From Planotetraspora mira (GTDB lineage Bacteria > Actinomycetota > Actinomycetes > Streptosporangiales > Streptosporangiaceae), in NCBI RefSeq assembly GCF_016863275.1, contig NZ_BOOO01000013.1, positions 62,001 to 126,000 of the forward strand: DNA of 64,000 bases, written 5' to 3'. Below the pieces are notes generated by a model. That model ran no database searches. It was not told the origin of the DNA and saw only the letters and a list, made by a program, of their open reading frames with translations. The number at the start of each line of letters is the position of its first letter. The first letter of the stretch is position 1. Made by a program: the position numbers and the translations under genes. Positions 1-8,151 of the stretch are shown in pieces.

Positions 1-520
1 TCAGGTCGGCGACGACCTCCCCGGTGCGCATCAGGTGGGCGCCGGTGAGCAGCGTCCTGAAGGTGTAAAGCAGAGGCTTGAGCTCACCGGACTTCTCGAA
101 CAGCCGCCACTGCGTCCGGGCGAAGCCCAGGTAGTGGTGCGCGTGGTGGCGGGTGACGCACGCGGGGGCGGCCGCGACGAGTTCCTCGTGGACCGGCGAC
201 GTGGCGACGACGAGCGGTGAGAGCAGTTGCTCCAGGACGTAGCCGTTGCGGCCCAGCAACATGCGGCAGAACTTGGCCAGGTCATGCGTGACGAGGTCGA
301 CCTCCACGCCGTCCCGGTCCCACATGCGGGTGACGGTCTCCTCGCCGTGGCGGAGCCCGACGACCTCCTCGACCGGCAGCACGTGGACGCCGCGCAGGTC
401 GAGGTCGGAGTCGTCGGAGGGGAAGCCGTACAGGTGGGCCCCGCTGACGGTGGCGAAGGCCAGTGGGTGGGTCTGCTCGCGCGGAATCTCGGCGAGCCAC
501 GACGGCAGAGTGGCGGTCAT
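1..520 (-). CDS. RlaP-type nucleotidyltransferase (C-terminus beyond window)
   Basis: The first 173 residues are present; the gene runs off the left edge. The N-terminus has a polymerase-beta-type nucleotidyltransferase signature: GAHLYGF at residues 27-33, the two metal-binding Asp in DSDLD (37-41), and a third Asp candidate at D75 (VEVDLV). This layout matches the family called RNA repair pathway DNA polymerase beta family (RlaP, PF10127). Enzymes of this fold transfer nucleotides to an acceptor; the acceptor here is unknown. The ATG start is preceded by a GAGG motif about 5 bases away. No RNA ligase or other repair gene lies on the visible side, so a repair role is family inference only. 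Confidence 0.8.
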   Translation of the reverse strand, partial: MTATLPSWLAEIPREQTHPLAFATVSGAHLYGFPSDDSDLDLRGVHVLPVEEVVGLRHGEETVTRMWDRDGVEVDLVTHDLAKFCRMLLGRNGYVLEQLLSPLVVATSPVHEELVAAAPACVTRHHAHHYLGFARTQWRLFEKSGELKPLLYTFRTLLTGAHLMRTGEVVADL

Positions 521-551
521 CGTGCCTCGGAGACGCGTGCGGGGAGGGGGG

Positions 552-1202
552 TCACAGAGCGCCGCTCTCGATCGCTTCCTTGAGGCCTTCCTGGGTCTCC
601 TCGTGGGAGGAGACGCCGTTCGTCACCGTGAAGTCGATGAGCAGGACGCTCGCCTCGAAGGTGAGGTGCTCGGTGACGCGGGTCCCGCCGTCGCCGAGGT
701 CCTCGAAGACGATCTTCTGGTGGGTGACCACGTTGGGCAGCGACCAGCTGTCGGTCTCGTAGAAGAAGCCGTCGGGGTGGATCCGCTGTTGTGCGTGGGT
801 CTTGCTCGTGACCGGGATCCCGGCGACGACGGGGATGTCCTCGATGGCCGTGAAGTCGATGTAGTGCGTGCCGGCCTCGGTCCAGTCCTTGTGGGTGACC
901 ACGCGCTTCAGGAACGAGTGCAGGCCGAGGTGATTGTTGACGTTCGAGTACGCCGCGAAGACGTGCTCGATGGGCGCGTCGATGTCGATGGAGATGTCAC
1001 GTTTCACCTGGCTCCGCCCCGTCAACGGCAGGGGTGCGGTCGCGCACTCGTAGAACTTGTAGAAGTCCCACGCGGCCTGCCATTCGGCGGCGAGCTGGGC
1101 GTCGGTCTCGAAGGTCTCGGCGTGGACGGGATTCGAGAACGCGCCGAGCGCGACTGCGGCCGTGAACAGCTGGATCACGAGAAGTCGAAGGAGCTTCTTC
1201 AC
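552..1202 (-). CDS. Secreted SRPBCC (START-like) protein
   Basis: 216 residues with a classical signal peptide (KK at 2-3, hydrophobic core 4-22, VHA cleavage site at 26-28). The mature part from about residue 68 has the pattern of polyketide cyclase/START-like SRPBCC proteins: a strand-rich start (ISIDIDAPIEHVFAAYS), a middle with DFTAIEDIPVVAG, and a C-terminal helix. Such folds bind hydrophobic ligands. An exported member is less common than cytosolic ones. The GTG start has GAGG 5 bases upstream. The ligand is unknown, and the neighbouring genes give no pathway clue. It may be co-transcribed with the downstream nucleotidyltransferase, since the gap is only 31 bp. Confidence 0.75.
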   Translation of the reverse strand: MKKLLRLLVIQLFTAAVALGAFSNPVHAETFETDAQLAAEWQAAWDFYKFYECATAPLPLTGRSQVKRDISIDIDAPIEHVFAAYSNVNNHLGLHSFLKRVVTHKDWTEAGTHYIDFTAIEDIPVVAGIPVTSKTHAQQRIHPDGFFYETDSWSLPNVVTHQKIVFEDLGDGGTRVTEHLTFEASVLLIDFTVTNGVSSHEETQEGLKEAIESGAL

Positions 1203-1351
1203 GGAACCTCACCGAGTTATGACGAAAGTGGCGAATGCCCTTATATCGCACTTGATCAACGTTTATGAAGATGTTTTCGGTGGAGCGCCGTGAGACGCAC
1301 ACTGTTCGGCTCAGTTCTGAGGGAGTTAGGCAACAGAATCGAAACGATAGG

Positions 1352-1399
1352 TTCACATGCCGGAATCCGTGCCATATCGTAGAGGTGGGAGCGCTCCCA
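1352..1399 (+). promoter_or_regulatory. Promoter with a perfect CebR-type operator
   Basis: A -35-like TTCACA (1352-1357) and a -10-like TATCGT (1375-1380) are separated by 17 bp. A perfect 14-bp palindrome TGGGAGCGCTCCCA lies at 1386-1399, where transcription should begin. This is the exact published CebR box of Streptomyces, a LacI-family site released by cello-oligosaccharides. The position predicts steric repression of the downstream ATPase gene. That the cognate repressor is CebR itself is inference, since other LacI-family proteins bind related sites. Confidence 0.75.
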
Positions 1400-1416
1400 T
1401 AGATTGGAGTGAAGCC

Positions 1417-1863
1417 GTGACCCCCCACCCGCGCACCGCCGAGTGCCTGTTGCCCGCCGTCGGCGCGAGCGTGTCCCAGGCCCGCGCGCTGGTGCGCCGG
1501 GAGCTGGACCGCTGGGGGATCCCGTCCCTGATCGACGACTGCACGCTCATCGTCAGCGAGCTCGTGACCAATGCCGTACGGCACGGCGGCAGCGCCCTCG
1601 CCCTCAGGCTCGTCGGTGGCCGCGGCTGGGTGTACGGCGAGATATACGACCCAGGCGACGGCGTGCCCCGCCCGCGCGAGGCGGGCGCCGACGCCACGGA
1701 CGGCCGGGGACTGCTGATCGTGGCGACGCTGGCCGGTGACTGGGGGGTCGCTCACCCCTCGCGCGGCGGCAAGACCGTCTGGTTCGTGGCCGGAGAGGGA
1801 GCCCCTGCCTGCCGGGCGTCCACGGCGCCCGTCGGGGCCGATTCCCTCACCTCGGTGTGCTGA
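1417..1863 (+). CDS. Anti-sigma-like ATP-binding protein (HATPase_c_2)
   Basis: 148 residues of GHKL/RsbW-type ATPase fold: N-box SELVTNAVRHGG at about 47-58, G1-box YDPGDG near 77-82, and the G2-like DGRGLL near 95-100. Proteins of this class act as anti-sigma factors or as small regulators that bind anti-sigma antagonists. GTG 1417 is chosen because GGAG lies 7 bases before it. A longer reading from ATG 1357 would put the CebR-type operator and the predicted transcription start inside the coding region. No partner sigma or antagonist gene is adjacent. The operator suggests that its level follows cellulose or oligosaccharide supply. Confidence 0.8.
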   Translation: MTPHPRTAECLLPAVGASVSQARALVRRELDRWGIPSLIDDCTLIVSELVTNAVRHGGSALALRLVGGRGWVYGEIYDPGDGVPRPREAGADATDGRGLLIVATLAGDWGVAHPSRGGKTVWFVAGEGAPACRASTAPVGADSLTSVC

Positions 1864-1952
1864 CTCACGGGTCAGGTCGAGCGGACATGCGTGGAATGTG
1901 ACGGTTTGATCACCCACTGCCGCGAAGGTGTGATTCTTGAGATCATCGCCGG

Positions 1953-2483
1953 ATGATCCCCTTATCGATCGCGGTGGCGACCGAGCCGCATCCTTACCCG
2001 CTGATCCGCGGAGGCGGCCTTTTCCTGATCTTCGTGGGGCTCGGGTTCCTGCTCGGATGGACCTTCCCGAAGGTGTGGATTCCCTTCGCCATCGGCGGCG
2101 GGGCCGTCGGACTCACCGCCAGCGGCCTGAGCGCGCTGCTGCCCTCGCTCGGAACGCCGTCGTTCATCCAGATCGCCGCCCTCGTCTTCTCCTTCCTCGT
2201 CGAACTGGGGCTGATCGCCCTCGTCCTCAACAGGTACAAGAACGCCGACCAGCGGACGCAGATCCTCATGATCCTGCTCGTGGTGGGCCTGCATTTCATC
2301 ATCATGGGCGTCGCCCACGGCCCGCTGATGGCGCTCCTGGGAGTCGTGAGCGTCGCCAACGCCCTGCTGGGCCTGCGGACCAGGGCGTTGCCGATCTGGA
2401 CCTTCGGCGTGGCGGACGGCCTGCTCAAGTTCGGCTTCGGACTGGTGATGCTGCTCCTGTATCCGGCCCTCACCTACACCTGA
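1953..2483 (+). CDS. Polytopic membrane protein of unknown function
   Basis: 176 residues with about five hydrophobic helices (roughly 20-35, 43-62, 70-92, 104-128, 150-172) separated by short polar loops. There is no catalytic or transport signature, and I do not recognise the family with certainty. The start ATG 1953 lacks a clear ribosome-binding site, so a start a few codons away is possible. It is alone in its orientation between the ATPase gene and the oxidoreductase gene. Confidence 0.6.
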   Translation: MIPLSIAVATEPHPYPLIRGGGLFLIFVGLGFLLGWTFPKVWIPFAIGGGAVGLTASGLSALLPSLGTPSFIQIAALVFSFLVELGLIALVLNRYKNADQRTQILMILLVVGLHFIIMGVAHGPLMALLGVVSVANALLGLRTRALPIWTFGVADGLLKFGFGLVMLLLYPALTYT

Positions 2484-2589
2484 CCGGGACCGGGGCCGCG
2501 GGGATCTCGGCTCCGGGTGGCGGGAACCCGCCAGGCTAAGGTCGGAGACAGCGAAGAACACGACCGGCAGGCACCTGGGGGGAGCGCCG

Positions 2590-3528
2590 ATGGCGACGAT
2601 GAAGGCGATTCGGCAGCATGAGTTCGGCGGGCCCGAGGTCCTCCGGTATGAGGACGTGCCCCGTCCCGAACCCATCGGCACCGAGATCCGCGTGAGAGTC
2701 CAGGCCACCAGCGTGAATCCGGTGGACTTCAAGACCAGGTCAGGGAAGGGCCCGCTGCGCACTCCGCCGTTCACGGTCGGCTGGGACGTGGCCGGCGTCG
2801 TCGACGCGCTCGGCGGCGGCGTCACGCGGTTCGCCGTGGGCGACGAGGTGCTGGGCATGCCGTGGTTCCCACGCGAGGCCGCCGCCTACGCCGAGTACGT
2901 CACCGCGCCGTCCCGCCAGTTCGTGCGCAAGCCGGCCTCGATGAGCGTCGCCGAGGCCGCGGCGCTGCCGTTGGCCGGGCTCACCGCCTGGCAGGCGCTC
3001 GTCGACACCGCCGGTCTCGAAGACGGGCAGCGGGTTCTGATCCACGCGGCGGCCGGCGGCGTGGGACACCTCGCCGTGCAGATCGCCAAGGCGCGCGGCG
3101 CCCACGTCATCGGAACCGCGAGCCCGCGCAACCACGAGACCCTCACGGAGTTGGGCGCCGACGAGCTCATCGACTACCGCACGACCCGTTTCGAGGACGC
3201 CGTGAGCGACGTGGACGTCGTCTTCGACCTGATCGGCGGTGAGACCGGGCTCAGGTCGCTGGGAGTGCTGAGGCCGGGCGGGCTGCTCATCGAGGTGCCC
3301 TCCGGTGCGAGCGCCGAGGTGCTGGCCGCCGCGGAGAAGGACGGCGTCCGTGCCACCGGCTTCCTCGTCGAACCCGACCCGGCCGGCCTCGCGGGTCTCG
3401 TCGGGCTCTACGAAAGCGGCCGGTTGAAGGTGCTCGTCAGCAAGCGGTTCCCGCTTTCCGAGGCCGCCGCCGCGCATGAGGCCGCCGAGCACGACCACTC
3501 GATGGGCAAGATCGTCATCACCGTCTGA
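2590..3528 (+). CDS. NADP-dependent zinc-free quinone oxidoreductase-like protein (MDR family)
   Basis: 312 residues, the usual length for zinc-free medium-chain reductases. The N-terminal GroES-like domain carries SVNPVDFKTR (41-50) and GWDVAGVV (64-71). The Rossmann part has AAAGGVGHLA (153-162) for the NADP pyrophosphate, followed by GTASPRNHE near the 2'-phosphate site. The catalytic zinc Cys/His ligands of alcohol dehydrogenases are absent, so a quinone or enone reductase is more likely. A strong GGGGGGAGC ribosome-binding site lies 5 bases before ATG 2590. The real substrate cannot be read from the sequence. Confidence 0.88.
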   Translation: MATMKAIRQHEFGGPEVLRYEDVPRPEPIGTEIRVRVQATSVNPVDFKTRSGKGPLRTPPFTVGWDVAGVVDALGGGVTRFAVGDEVLGMPWFPREAAAYAEYVTAPSRQFVRKPASMSVAEAAALPLAGLTAWQALVDTAGLEDGQRVLIHAAAGGVGHLAVQIAKARGAHVIGTASPRNHETLTELGADELIDYRTTRFEDAVSDVDVVFDLIGGETGLRSLGVLRPGGLLIEVPSGASAEVLAAAEKDGVRATGFLVEPDPAGLAGLVGLYESGRLKVLVSKRFPLSEAAAAHEAAEHDHSMGKIVITV

Positions 3529-3546
3529 CGTATCCGCGGCAGAGAG

Positions 3547-3580
3547 AGGGCCCGCCCCCCAGACAGGGGAGGCGGGCCCT
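3547..3580. terminator. Bidirectional terminator
   Basis: A perfect 10-bp stem, AGGGCCCGCC (3547-3556) and GGCGGGCCCT (3571-3580), is extended by CCCC/GGGG inside it. It lies between the convergent oxidoreductase and lipoprotein genes. Confidence 0.75.
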
Positions 3581-3595
3581 TCCGTTCGTCGCCGG

Positions 3596-4384
3596 TCAGC
3601 CGCCCATCTTGCTGATGTCGAACACCTTGCCGATCGGCGGTGCCTTCAGCGTGGCCTTCTTGTCGTAGTCGAGGAAGTCGAGGTGCTGCGAGTCGTCGGT
3701 GGGGCTGCTGATGCGGAGGAGGTAGGGCTCGCCCTCCGTCGCCACGTAGGCCTTGCTCCCGTCAGCACCCTGCAGGGTGATGGCCGGGATGCCGTTGATC
3801 TCCGTGGGAACGGTCACCGTGGTGTTGGATGTGTCCGAGAAGATCGCATCGAACATCTTGTCGAACTGCACCAGTCCGACGAGATCGTCGAAGCCCTTTT
3901 GTGCTGCGGACATCTTGAGGTAGTTCCCGCCCAGCATCTTCGCGGCGTCCTTGCCCACCGTCGACGTGTAGAACGCCTTGTCGCCCTTGACATAGGCGGC
4001 CTTGCCGATCACCGTCAGATCTATGCTCTGGCCGCCGAAGGCGATGTGGCCGGTGCCACCCTTCCCGCGCACCATGGTGGTGTCGAGCTCCATGGCGTCG
4101 CCGTCTTCGGTGAAGGTGCCGCGGAGGTGGACGGAGTCGGCGGAGACCGACGCCTCGCGCGCCTGCTTGAAGATCTCGGCGGCGGAAAGCGCCGCCAGGC
4201 CGGTGCTCGACGGGGAGGGGGCCGGGGTCGCGCCGGTCGCCGGGCTCGTGCTGACCGCGGCCGGAGTCGTGCTGGTGGCGGAAGCCGCTGAGTCGGCTTC
4301 CTGACATCCGGAGAGCAGGCCGATGGCCAGCACACCGGAGGCCGCCGCCAGGAGAGAGTGGCGACGGGGGCGCGTCCTGCTCAT
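3596..4384 (-). CDS. Lipoprotein of LppX/LprG-like fold
   Basis: 262 residues. A lipoprotein signal ends in LLSG-C with the lipidated Cys at 27. A Ser/Thr/Ala/Pro-rich linker (to about 75) leads to a domain that begins AAEIFKQAREAS and continues with alternating strands (VHLRGTF, ELDTTMVRG, GHIAFGG, IDLTVIGKAAYVKG). This is the half-barrel pattern of LolA/LppX_LprAFG lipoproteins, which hold lipids on the outer face of the membrane. ATG 4384 was chosen because it gives a clean signal peptide. An upstream in-frame ATG at 4423 would add 13 non-signal residues. Confidence 0.8.
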   Translation of the reverse strand: MSRTRPRRHSLLAAASGVLAIGLLSGCQEADSAASATSTTPAAVSTSPATGATPAPSPSSTGLAALSAAEIFKQAREASVSADSVHLRGTFTEDGDAMELDTTMVRGKGGTGHIAFGGQSIDLTVIGKAAYVKGDKAFYTSTVGKDAAKMLGGNYLKMSAAQKGFDDLVGLVQFDKMFDAIFSDTSNTTVTVPTEINGIPAITLQGADGSKAYVATEGEPYLLRISSPTDDSQHLDFLDYDKKATLKAPPIGKVFDISKMGG

Positions 4385-4708
4385 CGGGTCATGAGAGAAC
4401 GCGCGATATAGATCTATAGCCATGTCCACTTTGACGTCTATGTGCGTTTCTGGTTGGCCGCCTGTATGAGACCGTGTCAAAAGCGTCATCATTCTGTGAA
4501 AACCTCATTGAGCAGCCCTGATTCGTTCGCCCTCCGCAGGGAGGATCTTCATCTGGTGTTCAGGTGCGGGACGGATGAGATGGATGAGGCGGTCGCGGTC
4601 GGCACCACCGGCGCCCTCGTGACGGGCGGGAACACCGGCCACACCTGGGGCGGCTCGGAGCGCGGGCCGCGGCCGGAGGTACGGCGGGGCCGGCGCTATG
4701 CTCGCCGC
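4385..4708. promoter_or_regulatory. Divergent intergenic region with a 12-bp palindrome
   Basis: This 324-bp gap separates the lipoprotein gene from tenA. It holds a perfect palindrome TATAGATCTATA at 4407-4418, 22 bp before the lipoprotein start, which may be an operator or -10 sequence. On the other side TATGCT (4697-4702) lies 6 bases before GTG 4709, as expected for a leaderless tenA transcript. I see no convincing gene between these points. Confidence 0.4.
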
Positions 4709-5443
4709 GTGGAGCTCCAGGACGGCGCGGTGGACGCGCAGGCGAACGATCCGCACGACCCGCCCGCGCCGGAGTACGAGGTGTGGCGGACCACCGCCGC
4801 CGACCCCGCCTTCAGCGAATGGCTGCGCTCGGCGAGCGAGCCGGACTGGACCGCCGTGGTCACCCACCCGTTCGCGGCCGCGATCATCAGGGGCGAGGCG
4901 GACATGCGCCGCTACCTCGTCCAGGACTTCCAGTTCGTCGACGCCTTCACGGCGTTGCTCGGCGCCGCGGTCGCCGGTGCCGACCGCTTCGAGTCGCGGG
5001 TGCCGTTCGGCCGGTTCCTCGGGCAGATCGTCACCGACACCGAGAGAAGCTACTTCCACCGCGCGCTGGCAGCCCTCGGCGTCGACGCGGACGATGTCAC
5101 CTCGCCGGAGCTGGAGCCGGTCACCGTGCGTTTCCGGGCGCTCATGGACGAGGCCCGGGTGAGCCAGGAGTACCCGGTGGTCCTCGCCGTGTTGTGCCTG
5201 GCGGAGTGGATCTATCTCGGCTGGGCGAGCCGAGCGGCCGAGCCGTTGCCGGAGGAGTTCCTCTACCGCGAGTGGATCGATCTCCACAGCGGGCCGGACT
5301 TCGAGGCATGGGTGGGGTTCCTCCGCGGAGAGCTCGACCGGCTCGGCCCCTCCCTCGGGGAGGAAGGCCAGGCCCGGGTGCTCGGGTTCTTCCGGGAGGC
5401 GGCCAGGTTGGAGCGGGGCTTCTTCGACATGGCCCAGGGCTGA
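4709..5443 (+). CDS. TenA family protein (thiaminase II / thiamin salvage type)
   Basis: 244 residues, all-helical TenA/THI-4 pattern: HPFAAAIIRGE, YLVQDFQFVDAF, TDTERSYFHRAL, CLAEWIYLGWAS and YREWIDLHSG in the expected order. TenA proteins hydrolyse aminopyrimidine derivatives from degraded thiamin so the pyrimidine can be reused. No thi gene is adjacent, so substrate assignment is by family only. GTG 4709 gives a normal family length. A TATGCT -10 element 6 bases upstream and the lack of a ribosome-binding site suggest leaderless translation. Longer in-frame starts would add about 90 residues unlike TenA. Confidence 0.82.
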   Translation: MELQDGAVDAQANDPHDPPAPEYEVWRTTAADPAFSEWLRSASEPDWTAVVTHPFAAAIIRGEADMRRYLVQDFQFVDAFTALLGAAVAGADRFESRVPFGRFLGQIVTDTERSYFHRALAALGVDADDVTSPELEPVTVRFRALMDEARVSQEYPVVLAVLCLAEWIYLGWASRAAEPLPEEFLYREWIDLHSGPDFEAWVGFLRGELDRLGPSLGEEGQARVLGFFREAARLERGFFDMAQG

Positions 5444-5444
5444 G

Positions 5445-5525
5445 AGCCCGCGTCAGGCCGGCGCAGAGCTCGGCCAGGCGGCGCTGAGCCCGCGTCAGGC
5501 GGCGCTGAGCTCGGCCAGGCGGCGC
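5445..5525. repeat. Tandem duplication of about 42 bp
   Basis: Two near-identical copies (from 5445 and from 5487, offset 42 bp) share AGCCCGCGTCAGGC and GAGCTCGGCCAGGCGGCGC. The second copy holds the last codons and stop of the following minus-strand SRPBCC gene; the first is a spare copy just beyond that stop. Confidence 0.75.
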
Positions 5526-5932
5526 AACGACCGCTTGAGGAAGACGGCGCCGACCGGTTTGGCGAGGTTCCAGCCGAACCGTCCCGCCGAGCCGAAGGGC
5601 AACTCCAGGTCCTCCTCCCAGAGGATCGTGCTGCCCCCGCCCAGACGGGGCAGGACGCGGAAGAACCCCGTGCCCCGCAGCGGCCAGCCGGTGTGGCGGA
5701 CCGAGACCCCGTGGGGCGGATCCCAGTCGGTGATCTCCATCGTGTCCAGGAAGCCGATCGGCCCGACTCCGGTGAAGGCGGCCAGGGCGCTGCCCGCGCT
5801 GTGACCGTCGCCGGCGACGACCCGCGCGCTGGTCAGCGACATCCACTCGTGGTGGCGGTCCCAGTCGGTCAACACGTTGAAGACCCGCTCGGGGCTCGCC
5901 TCCGCGTCGACGGTCACCGCAAGATGCGCCAT
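5495..5932 (-). CDS. SRPBCC family protein (cytosolic, polyketide cyclase-like)
   Basis: 145 residues. It starts MAHLAVTVDAEASPERVFNV and has the START-like sequence WDRHHEWMSL, a central strand set, and a C-terminal helix (FLKRSLRRLAELSAA). There is no signal peptide, unlike the SRPBCC protein at 552-1202. ATG 5932 has AGGGA about 5 bases upstream and starts at the first family strand; longer readings add low-complexity sequence. The last codons lie in a tandem duplication. It is divergent from the phospholipase gene with 136 bp between starts. Ligand and role are unknown. Confidence 0.8.
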   Translation of the reverse strand: MAHLAVTVDAEASPERVFNVLTDWDRHHEWMSLTSARVVAGDGHSAGSALAAFTGVGPIGFLDTMEITDWDPPHGVSVRHTGWPLRGTGFFRVLPRLGGGSTILWEEDLELPFGSAGRFGWNLAKPVGAVFLKRSLRRLAELSAA

Positions 5933-6068
5933 GTCTGTCCCTTCGTGCCGCCTGCCCGGTCCGGATGCCGCGGCCGCGTTTCCGGTGGACGCGGACGCCG
6001 TCGCCGGGAGGGCCGCTGTTAGCGTTGGCAGCCGTCGCACCGAAACGTCTCCGGAGGGACGCAGCACG

Positions 6069-8099
6069 ATGTCGGCCGGTTCCACTCTTCCTTCTTCCCT
6101 GTCCCGCGTGCTGTCGCGGCCCGTCGCCCCCGGCGATCTGTCCGGCATCAGGCACGTGGTGTTCGTCATGCAGGAGAACAGGTCGTTCGACCACTACTTC
6201 GGGCACCTGCGCGGCGTGCGCGGGTACGGCGACCGCAACGCGGTGCCGGGCCGGACGCTGAGGCCGGTCTTCGAGCAGGACGGGGTGCTGCCCTTCTCCG
6301 TCCGTGAGGCGGCCAGGCTCGCGGGAGCCGACCCCATGCTGCTCGACTCCCACGACCACAGTTGGCTCGGCACCCACAACGCGTGGGCGATGGGCTGGAA
6401 CGACGCGTGGACGCCCAACAAGGGGCCCTCGTCCCTGTCCTATTACGACCGCGGCGATCTGCCCTTCTATTACGAGCTCGCGGACACCTTCACGATCTGT
6501 GACGCCTACCACAGCTCGGCGCTGACCTCCACGACGCCCAACCGCAACTACCACGTCTCGGGCCACACCGGCTTCGAGCCCGGCACGGGGCAGCGGGCTG
6601 TCGACAACGACGCGTGCGAGGAGGACGGGCACGCCGGATACTCGTGGATCACCGTGCCCGAACTGCTGACCCAGGCCGGGCACTCCTGGCAGGTCTACCA
6701 GGAGTGGGACAACTACCAGTGCAACAACCTGGAGTTCTTCGCCACGTTCAAGACCGTGATGGCCAAGCTCGGCCAGACCAGCATGCACTCCTTCTACCAG
6801 GCGGTCCGCGCGGCCGGCGATCCCACGCCGCTGCTCGCCGAGTTGGAGGAGCGGGTGGCCGGGCTCGACCCCGCCGACCGGGAGCTGTACGACCGGGCGC
6901 TGCGCCGTACCCGGACGGGCGGGCTGGGGGAGTGGTTCTCCGCCGACGTGGCCGCCGGGCGCCTTCCCGCCGTTTCCTACGTGGTGACCTCCCTCGCCGA
7001 CTCCGAACATCCGGAAGGGTCGTCGGCCGTCGAGAGCGGCAAGGTCATCTACCAGGTCCTGGACGCGCTCGCCTCGCATCCCGACGTGTGGGCGAGCACG
7101 GCGGTCTTCATCACCTACGACGAGAACGACGGCTTCTTCGACCACGTCCCGCCGCCCGTGCCGCCTGACGGAACGCCGGGGGAGTTCGTCAACGGACGGC
7201 CCATCGGCCTCGGCATGCGGGTCCCGATGATCGTGGTGTCGCCCTGGAGCGTGGGCGGTCACGTCTGCTCCGAGACGTTCGACCACAGCTCGACCGTGCG
7301 ATTCCTGGAGACCTGGCTGGGCATCAAGGCGCCCGACATCAGCCCGTGGCGCCGCCAGGTCGTGGGTGACCTGACCTCGGCCTTCGACTTCGCCGCCCCT
7401 TCCGTGCCGGTCGTCGCCTCCGGCACGTCGCCGAGCCTCGCCCCCGGTACGTCGCCGAGCCTCGGCGGCGGCACCGCGCCGGCTCGGGAGGAGACCGCCG
7501 CCGGCCGGTGGTACCCCGTGGCGCCCGCCGAGCAGCGGATGCCCGTCCAGGAACCCGGGACCAAGCCCGCGCGGGCCCTGCCGTACCAGCCGGACGCCCA
7601 CGCCAGGGCACGCGGGCGCGCCGTGGAGATCACCATGGCCAACCGCGGTGTGGCGAGCGCCCACCTCGCGCTCTACGGCTACATGGGCGAGCTCGTCCGG
7701 CCGCAGCACTTCGACGTCGTCGACGACCTGCGGGAGGCGGTCTACTTCCCGACCGACTCCTACGACCTCCTCCTGACCGGCCCGAACGGCTTCCGCAGGC
7801 ACTTCCGCGGCGGGCTGGGCGACCGGGTCGAGGTCACGACGGAGATCGATCCCGCCTCGCGGAGCGTGCTCATCGACGTCGTCAACACCGCCGGCTCTCC
7901 CGCCGACGTCAGCGTCACCCCCCTCGCCTACGGCGGGGAGCCGCGGGTCCTGCGCCTGCCCTCCGGAGGCGCGGTCCAAGTCGAGTGGCCGGCCGCGACC
8001 GGGTGGTACGACCTCGCGGTGACCGTCGAGGGAGACGCCGGCTGGCTGCGCCGTCTCATGGGCCACATCGAGAACGGCAGGCCCAGCGTCACCGGCTGA
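6069..8099 (+). CDS. Phospholipase C, phosphocholine-specific type (no visible export signal)
   Basis: 676 residues. The phosphoesterase domain opens with HVVFVMQENRSFDHYFG (29-45), the hallmark of the bacterial PLC/acid phosphatase superfamily. It continues with TPNRNYHVSGHTG, EWDNYQCNN, YVVTSLADSEHPEGSS and FITYDENDGFFDHV. Two bacterial PLC C-terminal beta domains follow from about 500, after an Ala/Pro/Ser-rich linker with two TSPSLAPG-like repeats. The family cleaves phosphatidylcholine or sphingomyelin, usually after Tat export. Here the N-terminus (MSAGSTLPSS...) has neither twin Arg nor a hydrophobic core. ATG 6069 is supported by GGAGGG 10 bases upstream, and no in-frame extension supplies a leader. 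Confidence 0.88.
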   Translation: MSAGSTLPSSLSRVLSRPVAPGDLSGIRHVVFVMQENRSFDHYFGHLRGVRGYGDRNAVPGRTLRPVFEQDGVLPFSVREAARLAGADPMLLDSHDHSWLGTHNAWAMGWNDAWTPNKGPSSLSYYDRGDLPFYYELADTFTICDAYHSSALTSTTPNRNYHVSGHTGFEPGTGQRAVDNDACEEDGHAGYSWITVPELLTQAGHSWQVYQEWDNYQCNNLEFFATFKTVMAKLGQTSMHSFYQAVRAAGDPTPLLAELEERVAGLDPADRELYDRALRRTRTGGLGEWFSADVAAGRLPAVSYVVTSLADSEHPEGSSAVESGKVIYQVLDALASHPDVWASTAVFITYDENDGFFDHVPPPVPPDGTPGEFVNGRPIGLGMRVPMIVVSPWSVGGHVCSETFDHSSTVRFLETWLGIKAPDISPWRRQVVGDLTSAFDFAAPSVPVVASGTSPSLAPGTSPSLGGGTAPAREETAAGRWYPVAPAEQRMPVQEPGTKPARALPYQPDAHARARGRAVEITMANRGVASAHLALYGYMGELVRPQHFDVVDDLREAVYFPTDSYDLLLTGPNGFRRHFRGGLGDRVEVTTEIDPASRSVLIDVVNTAGSPADVSVTPLAYGGEPRVLRLPSGGAVQVEWPAATGWYDLAVTVEGDAGWLRRLMGHIENGRPSVTG

Positions 8100-8151
8100 G
8101 CCGCGAGGCCGGTTCACCGGGAGGACACCGGGTAGGGGGCCCGGTAGGCAG

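Noticed and set aside
6069-8099. A shifted upstream start for the phospholipase at 5877 to gain a leader
   Set aside because: The added 64 residues contain neither twin Arg nor a hydrophobic core and overlap the divergent SRPBCC gene; GGAGGG supports 6069.
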